Origin: Pontibacter sp. HSC-14F20
GTDB taxonomy: Bacteria > Bacteroidota > Bacteroidia > Cytophagales > Hymenobacteraceae
Length of the DNA stretch: 64,000 bases
Direction of reading: 5' to 3'
Assembly (NCBI RefSeq): GCF_019599265.1
Contig: NZ_JAHZTC010000015.1
Span: 62,001-126,000, forward strand
The position numbers were made by a program, and so were the translations under genes. Numbering within the stretch: the first letter of the stretch is position 1; every line of letters starts with the position of its first letter. Below the pieces are notes generated by a model. It had not been told where the DNA came from and searched no databases. It saw only the letters and a program-made list of their open reading frames with translations. Below, piece by piece: positions 24,534 through 33,117 of the stretch.

Positions 24534-25748
24534 GTGAACGTATCCAAATTCATATCTGATAAGATTTCCGAAGTACAGGCAGGTTCTTTCACCACGTCTG
24601 TGACAAAAATAGCAATTATAAGCATAGCTGCAGGCATTGCCATCATGATTGTGTCATTTGCGATTCTGGAAGGCTTCCGCGACGAGATACGAAACAAGAT
24701 CTTCAGCTTCGGGGCACACCTGCAAATCAGCAAATACGACACCAACAACTCCTTCGAAGGTGCTCCCATCAGCACGGCCACAGGTATAAACAGCACCGAG
24801 GAGATCGCAGGTATACAGCACATTCAATCGTTTGCCCGCAAAACGGCCATCATCAAAACCGACGACGAAGTACTGGGTGTGGTGATGAAAGGCGTGGATA
24901 AAGACTATGACCTGAGTGCCATGCAGGCCAACTTAGACGAAGGCGGAGTAGTTTCATTCTCGGATACCGCTTCTTCTAAAGACGTGATGCTAAGTCGGAA
25001 AATTGCCAACAAACTCCGGCTGAAAGTAGGCGACGAGGCGATTTTCTACTTCATCCAGAATCCGCCGCGAGCCCGAAAACTAAAAGTGGCGGGTGTGTTC
25101 AACACGGGTCTGGAAGAATTTGACGAAGTATTCGTAATCGGCGACCTGCAACTGATTCGTGAACTCAACAACTGGCCCGATACCCTGGTGGGTGGCGTGG
25201 AGATTTTGCTCAAGGATTTCGAGCAGATTGATATGGTGGCTGACCAGGTGTTTGACCAGATGAACTACGACCTGCAGCTCGAGAAAATAACAGACCGGCA
25301 TGCCCAGCTTTTCGACTGGCTGCAGCTGTTGCGCAAGAACGTGGTCATCTTTCTGGTTCTGATCATTTTCGTGGCGACCTTCAACATGGTATCCACCGTG
25401 TTCATCATGATCATCGAGCGCATCAGCATGATCGGCGTTCTTAAAGCCATCGGGGCCACCGACGCCCAAATACGGAAAATCTTCTACTTCCGCGGTCTCA
25501 GCCTGACGCTCAAAGGAATGCTCTGGGGCAACGTCATCGGCCTTGGCTTCTGCGTCGTCCAGTACTACTTCCAGGTCATCCCGCTCGACCCCGAAAACTA
25601 CTACATGGACACCGTTCCCATCAGTTGGAACTTCGGCATCATCATCGCCCTCAACGTGATTACTTTAGTGATGACCATGCTCGCCATTCTTATACCTGCC
25701 GCCATGGTAGCGCGCATTAAGCCTGTACGGGCGATTAAGTTTGATTAA
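24534..25748 (+). CDS. LolC/LolE-type ABC transporter permease
   Basis: A 404-residue permease with the MacB/FtsX topology: one N-terminal helix (IAIISIAAGIAIMIVSFAIL), a periplasmic domain of about 220 residues, and three C-terminal helices beginning VVIFLVLIIFVATFNMVSTV. ISMIGVLKAIGATDAQIRKIF is the coupling-helix motif that contacts the ATPase, and the C-terminus RIKPVRAIKFD is typical. The start is GTG. Family members extract lipoproteins from the inner membrane or perform related envelope work. No ATPase gene is next to it, so the partner is encoded elsewhere; LolC/E identity is likely but not certain. Confidence 0.85.
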   Translation: MNVSKFISDKISEVQAGSFTTSVTKIAIISIAAGIAIMIVSFAILEGFRDEIRNKIFSFGAHLQISKYDTNNSFEGAPISTATGINSTEEIAGIQHIQSFARKTAIIKTDDEVLGVVMKGVDKDYDLSAMQANLDEGGVVSFSDTASSKDVMLSRKIANKLRLKVGDEAIFYFIQNPPRARKLKVAGVFNTGLEEFDEVFVIGDLQLIRELNNWPDTLVGGVEILLKDFEQIDMVADQVFDQMNYDLQLEKITDRHAQLFDWLQLLRKNVVIFLVLIIFVATFNMVSTVFIMIIERISMIGVLKAIGATDAQIRKIFYFRGLSLTLKGMLWGNVIGLGFCVVQYYFQVIPLDPENYYMDTVPISWNFGIIIALNVITLVMTMLAILIPAAMVARIKPVRAIKFD

Positions 25749-25788
25749 GGGGAGAGATATGCATAAGTTAGCATACAAATTATAGAAA

Positions 25789-26279
25789 GTGGAGGGGCCC
25801 TTGTATCAGTATAGTTATCGCTTATGTTGGGGACAGATTTTTAATACCCTTTCAGGTACAGGCCTGCTCGGTGCCGCCTTGTTTCTTATGTTTCGCTTTG
25901 GAATCGATACAACAGGTATAGTTCTTATTGTTGTGTTTCTTGTATTGGGTTTAATTCCACTATTGATTTCATTACATTTTTTATAGTTAGCAAGGGGCTT
26001 TCGATTACAATTCAAGCCGATAAGAGACTTATTGAAATTACCAGAAATGGTGAATTATTTAATCTTACATTCGATGAGCTAATAATTGTTGAATTATATG
26101 AGCACAAAGGATTGGGGCTATATGAATTTGAGTTTGACTTCGTGAGGTACAGGCTTAAAAATGGGAAACATTTTGTTGCTACAAGCTTTATGACCAGCAA
26201 TTACTCTATTCCAAATGATGTGGAACTAAGACTGAAGAAAGTATTCTTGCCAATAATTTGGAAAAGAACTAATCTTTAA
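25789..26279 (+). pseudogene. Small two-helix membrane protein with PH-like tail, broken by a T-tract frameshift
   Basis: The first frame (from GTG 25789) gives YQYSYRLCWGQIFNTL and two membrane helices (GLLGAALFLMF and IVLIVVFLVLGLIPLLISL), stopping at 25986. A second open frame then continues without a start codon to 26279: SKGLSITIQADKRLIEITRN, later YEFEFDFVRYRLKNG and a basic end KRTNL. Adding one T to the T6 run just before the stop (about 25977-25982) joins them into about 160 residues, a layout common for small bacterial proteins with two helices and a PH-like domain. Either the gene is broken in this strain, or the T run is a sequencing error or a slippery switch. Confidence 0.75.
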
Positions 26280-26290
26280 GGAAACAAATA

Positions 26291-26314
26291 CGGCAGCCCA
26301 TACCTGAGCTGCCG
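26291..26314. terminator. Hairpin between convergent genes before mscS
   Basis: CGGCAGC (26291-26297) pairs with GCTGCCG (26308-26314) across a ten-base loop that contains a copy of the TATACCT-type motif's core. It lies between two genes that end toward each other. Confidence 0.6.
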
Positions 26315-26344
26315 TTTCCATTTACAAAGATCTATATCTACAAG

Positions 26345-27202
26345 CTATACCTGCGGCACCGCCTTCGGAGTCTGGCCATTGCTGGCACCACCTATCATCT
26401 CCCTTCTTGGCACCGGCATCTTTATACCTTGCTCTTCAAAGGCTGCCTTGGCACGTTCATTCATATCCCAGAAAAAGGCCCAATAATTTTCTTTTTCTAC
26501 CCAGACTCTCACGCTCAGGGTGAGGGAGTGCTCGGCAAAATTGGTTACCACAATGGCAGGCGCTGGGTCGGTCAACACACGGTTGTCAGCTTGTATCAGA
26601 TTCTGCAAAAGCTGACGCACCTTCCCAATGTCGTTGTTTACCGATACGGCAAAATTGAATTCCACACGGCGGGTCTTCTCGATGGTATAGTTCACCACCA
26701 CGCTGTTGGCCAGCGGACCATTAGGTATAAAAATAGTCTTGTTATCAGGTGTTTTCAACACCGTGTTGAAGATATTGATCATGTCTACAGTGCCGCCCTG
26801 TCCCTGTGCTTCTACGTAGTCGCCCACGCGGAAAGGCTTGATGGTGAGAATCAGCACGCCGCCTGCAAAGTTGGCAAGACTGCCCTGCAAGGCCAGACCA
26901 ATGGCAAGACCGGCCGAGCCGAGTATGGCAATGAACGAGGTCATCTCAACACCCAGTTGGGCAATTACCAGAATAATCAGTAGCACGCGCAGGGCAACGG
27001 CCATGACACTCTTCAGGAACGGGCGCAGTGATACATCCACATCCTTCTTCACCATCAGATTAAACATCATGCGGTTGAGCCAGTTGATGACCCAAAGGCC
27101 AACTAACAGAGTGATAACAGCCACTACCAGGCGCAAACCATAAACCATCACAAAATTAGTAATCGTGGCGCTGTAAGCATCAAAATTGAAAAGGTCAGAC
27201 AT
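26345..27202 (-). CDS. Small-conductance mechanosensitive channel (MscS family)
   Basis: A 285-residue channel starting at MSDLFNF; the in-frame TTG seven codons upstream is less likely. Three helices are visible in the first 110 residues. The pore helix TM3 has the Gly/Ala pattern AILGSAGLAIGLALQGSLAN, and FAGGVLILTIKPFRVGDYVE followed by GTVDMINIFNT is the start of the cytoplasmic beta domain. It opens under membrane tension to release solutes on osmotic downshock. It is a stand-alone gene between two hairpins. Confidence 0.93.
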   Translation of the reverse strand: MSDLFNFDAYSATITNFVMVYGLRLVVAVITLLVGLWVINWLNRMMFNLMVKKDVDVSLRPFLKSVMAVALRVLLIILVIAQLGVEMTSFIAILGSAGLAIGLALQGSLANFAGGVLILTIKPFRVGDYVEAQGQGGTVDMINIFNTVLKTPDNKTIFIPNGPLANSVVVNYTIEKTRRVEFNFAVSVNNDIGKVRQLLQNLIQADNRVLTDPAPAIVVTNFAEHSLTLSVRVWVEKENYWAFFWDMNERAKAAFEEQGIKMPVPRREMIGGASNGQTPKAVPQV

Positions 27203-27229
27203 TCCGGTCAGTTTTGAGTTCAAAAGAAA

Positions 27230-27260
27230 AACTCTGGCACCTTTTCGGGGTACCAGAGTT
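27230..27260 (-). terminator. Terminator after the M23 peptidase gene
   Basis: AACTCTGG and CCAGAGTT pair around a 15-base loop that adds further pairs; on the minus strand the stem is followed by a run of five T. It lies 34 bases past the peptidase stop and before the mscS start. Confidence 0.8.
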
Positions 27261-27293
27261 CAAAGTTGGTTAATTTCTACAGCAAAGGCAAAA

Positions 27294-27995
27294 CTAAGCC
27301 AAATGGCGGCATTTCAGAATCAGGTTTGGGTTCGGGCAAAGGCTCTCATATACAGCTTGTTCAGACAGGCGCGCCACACCCGGATAATCGCCATTTTTCC
27401 CATCCATCGAGCACATTACCTGAAAGTGCAGGTGCGGCGGCCAGTCGCCGTTCACAGGGTAGGGACCTACTTCGGCAATCTTGTCACCTTTACGGAATTC
27501 CTTGCCAACTGACAATCCTTCCAGACAAGCAGCATTCAGGTGTCCATACAAGGTATAGAAGGTCACGCCCTCCAACTCGTGTTCCAGAATAATGGTAGGG
27601 CCGTAGTCACCGAAGTTAGCGTTGTCAGCGAAGCTGTGCACCTTGCCGTCAAGAGGAGCAAACACAGCCGTGCCAGCTGGTAACCAGACGTCTATACCTA
27701 GGTGCAGATCGCGGCTCTCTTCAGCTACGTCAAAGTGTTGGCTGCGGCGGTAGATGAAGCGGTTCTCGAGGTAACCGCCTACCCCGATGGTGGCGTTCTG
27801 TTCCTGCAGCATTTGGTTCACGGCCTTATTAAAGGCTTCGGTGTTACGCAGGTTAGTCTGTTGCAAAAGCTGATTAGCTGCCGTAAAATCAAGACGGCAC
27901 ACGTGTTCGCCGTTCAGGTCCGCATCAAGTACGGGCCCGAAGGCAACAGTGTGCCGTCTCAGAATATTGCTAAGTTTCTTTTCGGTATTCAGCAT
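27294..27995 (-). CDS. M23-family metallopeptidase without a signal peptide
   Basis: A 233-residue protein with the LytM/M23 zinc motifs: HLGIDVW (HxxxD, first ligands), YGHLNAA and PPHLHFQV (HxH). The catalytic domain spans about residues 85-205. The start is taken at MLNTEKKLSN; ten more codons to a GTG are open but unlikely. M23 peptidases normally cut peptidoglycan cross-bridges outside the cytoplasm, yet no signal peptide or membrane helix is seen here, so export by another route or a non-wall substrate should be considered. It follows the AP2-domain gene on the same strand after 46 bases. Confidence 0.85.
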   Translation of the reverse strand: MLNTEKKLSNILRRHTVAFGPVLDADLNGEHVCRLDFTAANQLLQQTNLRNTEAFNKAVNQMLQEQNATIGVGGYLENRFIYRRSQHFDVAEESRDLHLGIDVWLPAGTAVFAPLDGKVHSFADNANFGDYGPTIILEHELEGVTFYTLYGHLNAACLEGLSVGKEFRKGDKIAEVGPYPVNGDWPPHLHFQVMCSMDGKNGDYPGVARLSEQAVYESLCPNPNLILKCRHLA

Positions 27996-28041
27996 GTAAA
28001 AGTGGGGCGGGGAATGTGCCGCCACGCAAGTATAAGAAGAA

Positions 28042-28596
28042 TTATGCTACTTCTTCTACATACTTGGAGAGTGTCTTCAGGCTTTTGGTTTTGCCAAAAA
28101 GCTCCTCGGATTTTTTGCTGTAAGCCTGCGCAGCTTCCTGCAGCGTGTCGAAGGTGCCCAGGTTAATGCGTTGCTTGTTATGGTGAATGATGGCGCGGTA
28201 TTTTTGAGCCTCTTTGTGCACGCCGCGTACACCCAATTTATTTTCCGTTTTTGCTGTGTTGCGCACAATTTTGCAAAGCGGAGCCCATTCCAGGTTTTCG
28301 AGGCGACAGTCGAGCTTGTTGCCGTTCTTGAAATGCACATACAGCTTGATGTTGCTTTCTGGCTTTTCAATCAGCTGTTCGCCAATCATTTTGTGCAGGT
28401 AAATGGTTTCGTTGCGGTACTTGCCGTTTTTCAGCGGCCAGTTCTTCTGAAAGAAGGCGTAACCGTTAGAGTGAATGCGCAGGTGCTTCAAAAAATCAAT
28501 TTGCTGCAGGTAAGCATTGTTTTGAATATACTCGTAAGTGCGGTCGTCCACCATTACGGTTTTTTCACAGTTTTTGAGAGTTAGTTTGTAGAGCAT
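28042..28596 (-). CDS. HNH-like plus AP2-domain DNA-binding protein
   Basis: A 184-residue protein in two parts. Residues 64-105 resemble the HNH fold of homing endonucleases: IYLHKMIGEQL then VHFKNGNKLDCRLENLEW, matching the family pattern VxHxNGNKLDNRxENL except that Cys97 stands where Asn is usual. Residues 121-168 (LGVRGVHKEAQKYRAIIHHN, then INLGTFDTLQEAAQAYSKK) are an AP2/ERF domain, a sequence-specific DNA-binding fold. In bacteria the pair usually marks homing endonucleases; here no intron, intein or phage genes surround it, so it may be a domesticated DNA-binding protein. Function unproven. Confidence 0.8.
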   Translation of the reverse strand: MLYKLTLKNCEKTVMVDDRTYEYIQNNAYLQQIDFLKHLRIHSNGYAFFQKNWPLKNGKYRNETIYLHKMIGEQLIEKPESNIKLYVHFKNGNKLDCRLENLEWAPLCKIVRNTAKTENKLGVRGVHKEAQKYRAIIHHNKQRINLGTFDTLQEAAQAYSKKSEELFGKTKSLKTLSKYVEEVA

Positions 28597-28854
28597 TGGT
28601 GTTTTCAGTAATTGTATGGTAAAGAACGGAATGCGGGGGTCGGTTATTACCCGCCTACAGCACAGGTGCGTACTATGTTACAAATGTGCAGCTTTTTTTT
28701 CATTCAGCGTTCTTTCTGTGTATGATTTGGTTATAATACGTGATTCGTGAAATCGGTTTTAAAAATTACCCGAAATTTTCACTCAACAGCCCAGATTGTC
28801 GTAACTTTCAGTTTGAAACCATGTTTCCCCCTAAAAGACTAGTAATAAAACGAT
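28597..28854. other. Divergent gap upstream of the AP2 gene and paaE
   Basis: 258 bases without a gene. Nothing is clear beyond a TAACTTTC element (about 28801-28808) that partly fits a -7 box for paaE without a matching upstream TTG. No TetR-type CTAACG palindrome like that near 37330 is present. Confidence 0.4.
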
Positions 28855-29940
28855 ATGAGTAGCCCTTATTTCATGCTGAAGGTTGTGGAGATAACCCGCG
28901 AAACCTCAGATGCGATTACGATACACTTAGAACATCCCGATAAAAAACCGATTCCATTCAAGGCAGGGCAATTCCTGACACTTATCATCCCGATTGACGG
29001 AAAGAAAGTCCGCCGTTCTTACTCACTGTGTTGCGCCCCGAACGAGGGCAATCGCCTGTCAGTAACTGTTAAACGTGTAGAAGGCGGTCTGGTTTCTAAT
29101 TATTTGCTTGATAATCTGCAAGTTGGACAGGAAATTGAGGTGATGGAGCCGCTCGGTAATTTTAACTTCGTTCCAGAAGCCGGAAAAAGCCGTCATGTTA
29201 TCCTTTTTGGCGCCGGCAGCGGCATTACACCACTTATGTCCATGCTCCGGGCAACGCTGCGCGAAGAGCCGAATACCATAGTGACTTTGTTGTATGGCAA
29301 CCGCGATGAGGATTCAGTTATTTTCAAGCAACAGCTGCAGGAACTGCAGGCCGCCAATCCGGAGCGCCTGCATGTGGAGTATATCTATAGTCAGCCCAAG
29401 CATGCCTGCGACTACCGCGGCCGCATGAATCAAAGCATGGTGCTGAAGATACTCGAGCGTTTGAAAGTGGCCAAACCAGCTGATGCGCTCTACTACATGT
29501 GCGGACCTGAGGGTATGATGGAAGAGGCCCGCAAAGCCCTGAATGTACTGCATGTGCCTGCCGACCGCATTTTCCGCGAGAGTTTTGTGAGCAACAAACT
29601 GGTGGAGCAGCAGGAGCAGGAGCACCACGGCGACGTTTCCTCATCGAACGATGACGGTGAGATTACCACTCAGACCGTCACTATCATTTACGAAGGAGCC
29701 GAGTACAGCGTGGTGGTAGAGCCGGACCAGACCATACTGGAAGCGGCGCTTGACCAGGACGTAGATTTGCCATATTCCTGCCAGGCTGGTTTGTGTACCG
29801 CCTGCCGTGGCAAGTGCCTGAGCGGAAAAGTACACCTGGACGAACGTGAGGGACTTTCTGACGCCGAACTCGACGAAGGGTATGTACTCAACTGTGTGGG
29901 CCATCCTTTAACCGCTAATGTGGTCATCGAAATAGGCTAG
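28855..29940 (+). CDS. paaE: 1,2-phenylacetyl-CoA epoxidase reductase subunit PaaE
   Basis: A 361-residue flavin/iron-sulfur reductase. The N-terminal ferredoxin-reductase barrel has RRSYSLCCAPNEG (FAD binding), the NADPH domain has FGAGSGITPLMSML and YMCGPEGMMEEA, and a C-terminal plant-type ferredoxin domain has CQAGLCTACRGKCLSG plus a distant Cys in VLNCVGHP, the four [2Fe-2S] ligands. It passes electrons from NADPH to the PaaABC oxygenase. Unusually it is not in the paaABCD operon but 3.6 kb away on the other strand, separated by an M3 peptidase and a lipoprotein gene. Confidence 0.92.
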   Translation: MSSPYFMLKVVEITRETSDAITIHLEHPDKKPIPFKAGQFLTLIIPIDGKKVRRSYSLCCAPNEGNRLSVTVKRVEGGLVSNYLLDNLQVGQEIEVMEPLGNFNFVPEAGKSRHVILFGAGSGITPLMSMLRATLREEPNTIVTLLYGNRDEDSVIFKQQLQELQAANPERLHVEYIYSQPKHACDYRGRMNQSMVLKILERLKVAKPADALYYMCGPEGMMEEARKALNVLHVPADRIFRESFVSNKLVEQQEQEHHGDVSSSNDDGEITTQTVTIIYEGAEYSVVVEPDQTILEAALDQDVDLPYSCQAGLCTACRGKCLSGKVHLDEREGLSDAELDEGYVLNCVGHPLTANVVIEIG

Positions 29941-29965
29941 AATACGACTGTTGTAACTTCAATTT

Positions 29966-30005
29966 AGCTGCGCTATATTTTACATATATAGTGCAGCTTT
30001 TTTTT
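29966..30005 (+). terminator. Terminator after paaE
   Basis: AGCTGC (29966-29971) pairs with GCAGCT (29993-29998), extended inward by CTATAT/ATATAG, and is followed by eight T residues. It lies 25 bases after the paaE stop. Confidence 0.85.
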
Positions 30006-30054
30006 GCACTTTCAGGAGAAGTCTCTATATTACCTTTTCTTTACAGAACCACCT

Positions 30055-31785
30055 ATGAGTAAAACAGAAGCTATGATACAAGTACCCGAACGAAAGAAGC
30101 GGGTTTACCTGTCCGAAGACTTTAAAATAGATAACTGGGAAACAATACAGCCATATTTTGAAGAGCTGAAAAGCCGACCTATCAACTCAGGGGAGGAGCT
30201 GGAAAAGTGGATGAAAGACCGTAGCGAACTCGAGAGCGTGCTCTCTGAAGACCTCGGTTGGCGCTACATCCGCATGACCTGCGACACCCAAAATGAGGAT
30301 ATCACAAAAGCTTTCCAGTATTTCGTATCAGAGATAGAACCCCAAATTGCCCCTTACGACCACGAACTCAACCTGAAGTTGATGCATTCGCCTTACGTAA
30401 ACGGGCTCGACAAAAATAAATACCGCATCTATCTGCGCGGCGTAGAACGTGCACTGGAGATTTTCCGGGAAGAGAATATTCCACTCAACACCGACATCAG
30501 CACCAAACAGCAACAGTACGCCGCCATAACAGGGGCTATGACCGTGACGCTGGACGGCGAGGAGATGACCCTGCAACGTGCCGCCGACCGCCTGAAGCGC
30601 AATGAGCGTGAAGTACGCGAGGAGGCGTGGCGTGCCATACAGGAGCGCCGCACACAGGACCGCCAGAAACTCGACGACCTGTTCGACGAACTGTTAAAGC
30701 TTCGCACGCAGGTTGCCCAAAATGCTGACTTCGACAACTTCCGGGACTACATGTTCGCTGCCATGGGCCGCTTTGACTATACCCCGCAGGATTGCTTTGA
30801 TTTTCATCAGTCCATCGAAGAGACTATCGTGCCTCTGTTGTCAGGTATAGATCACGAACGCAAAGAGAAGCTAGGTATAGCTGACCTGCGCCCGTGGGAC
30901 CTCGACGTAGACCCGAGTGGAAAAGCACCTTTGGAGCCATTTCATTCAGGTGAGGAACTCCTGGAGAAAACGATACAGGTATTCTATAATCTTGACACTT
31001 ATCTCGGCGACTGCCTGGCTACCATGCGCGAAATGGGCCACCTGGATCTGGAATCGAGAAAAGGAAAGGCGCCAGGTGGGTATAACTATCCGCTGGATGA
31101 GATTGGAGTTCCGTTCATTTTCATGAATGCCACTTCGAGTCTGCGCGATGTGATTACCATGTTACACGAAGGCGGCCACGCCGTGCATTCCTTCCTGACC
31201 CGCGACCTGACGCTCAGCGCATTTAAACACCCACCTTCAGAAGTAGCCGAACTGGCATCTATGTCAATGGAGCTGATTTCAATGGACTACTGGGATACCT
31301 TCTTTAGCGATGAAGACGAATTACGCCGTGCCAAACGCACACATTTGGAGAGCGTACTCGAGACCTTCCCGTGGGTAGCTACCGTGGATAAGTTTCAGCA
31401 CTGGCTGTATGAAAATCCAGGCCATACGCAGGAAATGCGCCACCAGGAGTGGCTCAATATTTTCGGGCGTTTTAATCACTTAGAAGTTAACTGGAACGGA
31501 CTCGAGAAGTATAAGCCCTTCATGTGGCAGAAGCAGCTACACATCTACGAAGTGCCCTTTTACTACGTAGAATATGCCATGGCACAGCTGGGAGCTATCG
31601 CCGTCTGGAAGAACTATAAAGAGAATCCTGCCGAAGGACTGGCCGCCTACAAGCGTGCCCTCAGACTAGGTTATACCGTCTCGATTGGCGAGGTATATGA
31701 AGCTGCCGGCATCAAGTTCGATTTCAGCTCGGAGTACATCAAAAGCCTGGTAGATTTTGTGAAAGGCGAAATGGCTAAAATATAA
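30055..31785 (+). CDS. M3-family oligoendopeptidase (PepF type)
   Basis: A 576-residue zinc metallopeptidase starting at MSKTEAMIQ; an in-frame extension into the terminator region is rejected. The zinc site is HEGGHAVHSF (HExxH) near residue 375, with the third ligand Glu in the following helix (SMSMELISMDYW). The long helical N-terminal lobe is typical of thimet/PepF enzymes, which trim oligopeptides in the cytoplasm; there is no signal peptide. The gene stands alone between two terminators and its stop codon touches a palindromic copy of the AGGTATA motif. Confidence 0.93.
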   Translation: MSKTEAMIQVPERKKRVYLSEDFKIDNWETIQPYFEELKSRPINSGEELEKWMKDRSELESVLSEDLGWRYIRMTCDTQNEDITKAFQYFVSEIEPQIAPYDHELNLKLMHSPYVNGLDKNKYRIYLRGVERALEIFREENIPLNTDISTKQQQYAAITGAMTVTLDGEEMTLQRAADRLKRNEREVREEAWRAIQERRTQDRQKLDDLFDELLKLRTQVAQNADFDNFRDYMFAAMGRFDYTPQDCFDFHQSIEETIVPLLSGIDHERKEKLGIADLRPWDLDVDPSGKAPLEPFHSGEELLEKTIQVFYNLDTYLGDCLATMREMGHLDLESRKGKAPGGYNYPLDEIGVPFIFMNATSSLRDVITMLHEGGHAVHSFLTRDLTLSAFKHPPSEVAELASMSMELISMDYWDTFFSDEDELRRAKRTHLESVLETFPWVATVDKFQHWLYENPGHTQEMRHQEWLNIFGRFNHLEVNWNGLEKYKPFMWQKQLHIYEVPFYYVEYAMAQLGAIAVWKNYKENPAEGLAAYKRALRLGYTVSIGEVYEAAGIKFDFSSEYIKSLVDFVKGEMAKI

Positions 31786-31801
31786 GGTATAGCTATACCT
31801 T
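31784..31801. repeat. Perfect palindrome of the AGGTATA motif
   Basis: AAGGTATAGCTATACCTT is an 18-base perfect palindrome made of two inverted motif copies, starting inside the stop codon of the M3 peptidase gene. Confidence 0.85.
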
Positions 31802-31806
31802 CGCGA

Positions 31807-31845
31807 AAGCCCCGTCGTTACCTGCGTGTGACGGTGGGGCTTTTT
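31807..31845 (+). terminator. Terminator after the M3 peptidase gene
   Basis: AAGCCCCGTCGTTAC pairs with GTGACGGTGGGGCTT with one mismatch and bulge, then a run of five T residues follows. A strong intrinsic terminator. Confidence 0.9.
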
Positions 31846-31923
31846 CTTTTTACAGTAAGGTTGCCGTTGTCAGATAGTAGTTCTAGCTTTGTGAGCACAG
31901 TATTAAAACGTGCGCTTACCAGT

Positions 31924-31950
31924 ATTAATCTCTTTGTCGGAGAGATTAAT
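31924..31950. promoter_or_regulatory. Inverted repeat upstream of the NlpE/META lipoprotein gene
   Basis: ATTAATCTCT (31924-31933) and AGAGATTAAT (31941-31950) are perfect inverted arms around seven bases, 43 bases before the start codon. No T-tract follows, so an operator is more likely than a terminator. The protein that would bind it is unknown. Confidence 0.5.
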
Positions 31951-31992
31951 TGCCCTTTCAAGTAGAGAATTTATACCTGTTCGAAAAGAAAC

Positions 31993-33117
31993 ATGAACCC
32001 GCTTAAACTCTTGTTCCCAATAGCGATTTTATTGTTATGCATCGCTGCAGCCTGTACCAACTTGCCAGGCTCTGTTACGCAATCCAACGCACCTATGTCA
32101 AATGCAGAAGTTGCACGGACAGCCATAGGCATGTGGTCGGGCACTATTCCCTGCGCCGACTGCCCGGGGATAGATTATACCTTAGAGCTTCATGCTGACA
32201 GCACCTACCGCGAGCGCATGGTGTACCAAGGGCGCAGTGCGACACCATTCGTACAGTCTGGTCATTGGGGTGTTGGCGATGGCAGAGTGCAGCTAAAAAA
32301 ACAAGGCGTAGGTAATAATCAGTTAGTTATAGAAGGCGAAACGTTGATCATGCTCGATAGTGAAGGCAACAAAATTGAATCGCAACTTGCCGATGCCTAC
32401 CGCCTGGCCCGCCAAAACCCGGAAGAACCAGAGGACAATCCTAGCCTGTGGCGCGAGAAGTATGAGCGGGGTATAGACTTCGCTGCTACCGGTAACGAAC
32501 CATTTTGGTCGCTGGAAATTGACTTAGAAAAAATGATAGAGTTCAAGGCGCTGGATGAAGAGAATGGCAGCGTGCTCACCCCGGTTCCTGCCGCTGAAAA
32601 GCTGGAAGGAGCGGAGGGTATAGTTTATAAAGTGCAAACTGTATCAGGAAATCTGGAAATCCGGCTGGTGAAAGAGACTTGCGTCAACACGATGTCAGGT
32701 CGTAAGTTTCCTTATACTGTAACTGTGTTGAAAAACGATATGGAATACAAAGGCTGTGGCATGTACCTCCGTGACTCCCGCTTAAACGGCAACTGGAATT
32801 TGGTTGAGCTAGAAGGGAAAGCCATTAATATTAAAGATGCTGAACAAAATCAGCCTTTCCTGAACATAGATTTAGCCGAAGGCAGGGTGTCGGGAAGAGC
32901 AGGTTGCAACAGAATAACAGGCAGGCTTGAGCCAATCAGTGACAGAATCAATTTCGGTCCCATCGCCGCAACGAGAATGGCTTGTCTGGATATGGACCTG
33001 GAGAGCCAGTTTTTGCGGGTGTTAAGTGACGCAGAGTTGAGGTATAGCGTAAGTGAAGAAAGTCTGGAATTGTTGTTGGGCGGGAAGGCAGTTGCTGTTT
33101 TCGCTAGGGGAAAGTAA
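31993..33117 (+). CDS. Three-part envelope lipoprotein: NlpE-like, COG3650-like and META domains
   Basis: A 374-residue lipoprotein (lipobox ending IAAAC, mature Cys at residue 21). The first domain (about 45-130) has MWSGTIPCADCPGIDYTLEL, the NlpE copper-stress/adhesion-sensing N-terminal domain with a CxxC. The middle domain carries FAATGNEPFWSLEI, typical of COG3650-type proteins. The last 110 residues (LNGNWNLVELEG to the end, with SGRAGCNRITGRL and TRMACLDMDLE) are a META/HslJ-like domain. These modules usually occur singly or in pairs; the triple fusion suggests an outer-membrane stress or metal sensor. A convergent terminator separates it from paaD. Confidence 0.85.
   Translation: MNPLKLLFPIAILLLCIAAACTNLPGSVTQSNAPMSNAEVARTAIGMWSGTIPCADCPGIDYTLELHADSTYRERMVYQGRSATPFVQSGHWGVGDGRVQLKKQGVGNNQLVIEGETLIMLDSEGNKIESQLADAYRLARQNPEEPEDNPSLWREKYERGIDFAATGNEPFWSLEIDLEKMIEFKALDEENGSVLTPVPAAEKLEGAEGIVYKVQTVSGNLEIRLVKETCVNTMSGRKFPYTVTVLKNDMEYKGCGMYLRDSRLNGNWNLVELEGKAINIKDAEQNQPFLNIDLAEGRVSGRAGCNRITGRLEPISDRINFGPIAATRMACLDMDLESQFLRVLSDAELRYSVSEESLELLLGGKAVAVFARGK

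Noticed and set aside
30004-30054. 17-codon extension of the M3 peptidase
   Set aside because: It starts in the T-tract of the paaE terminator and has no ribosome site.
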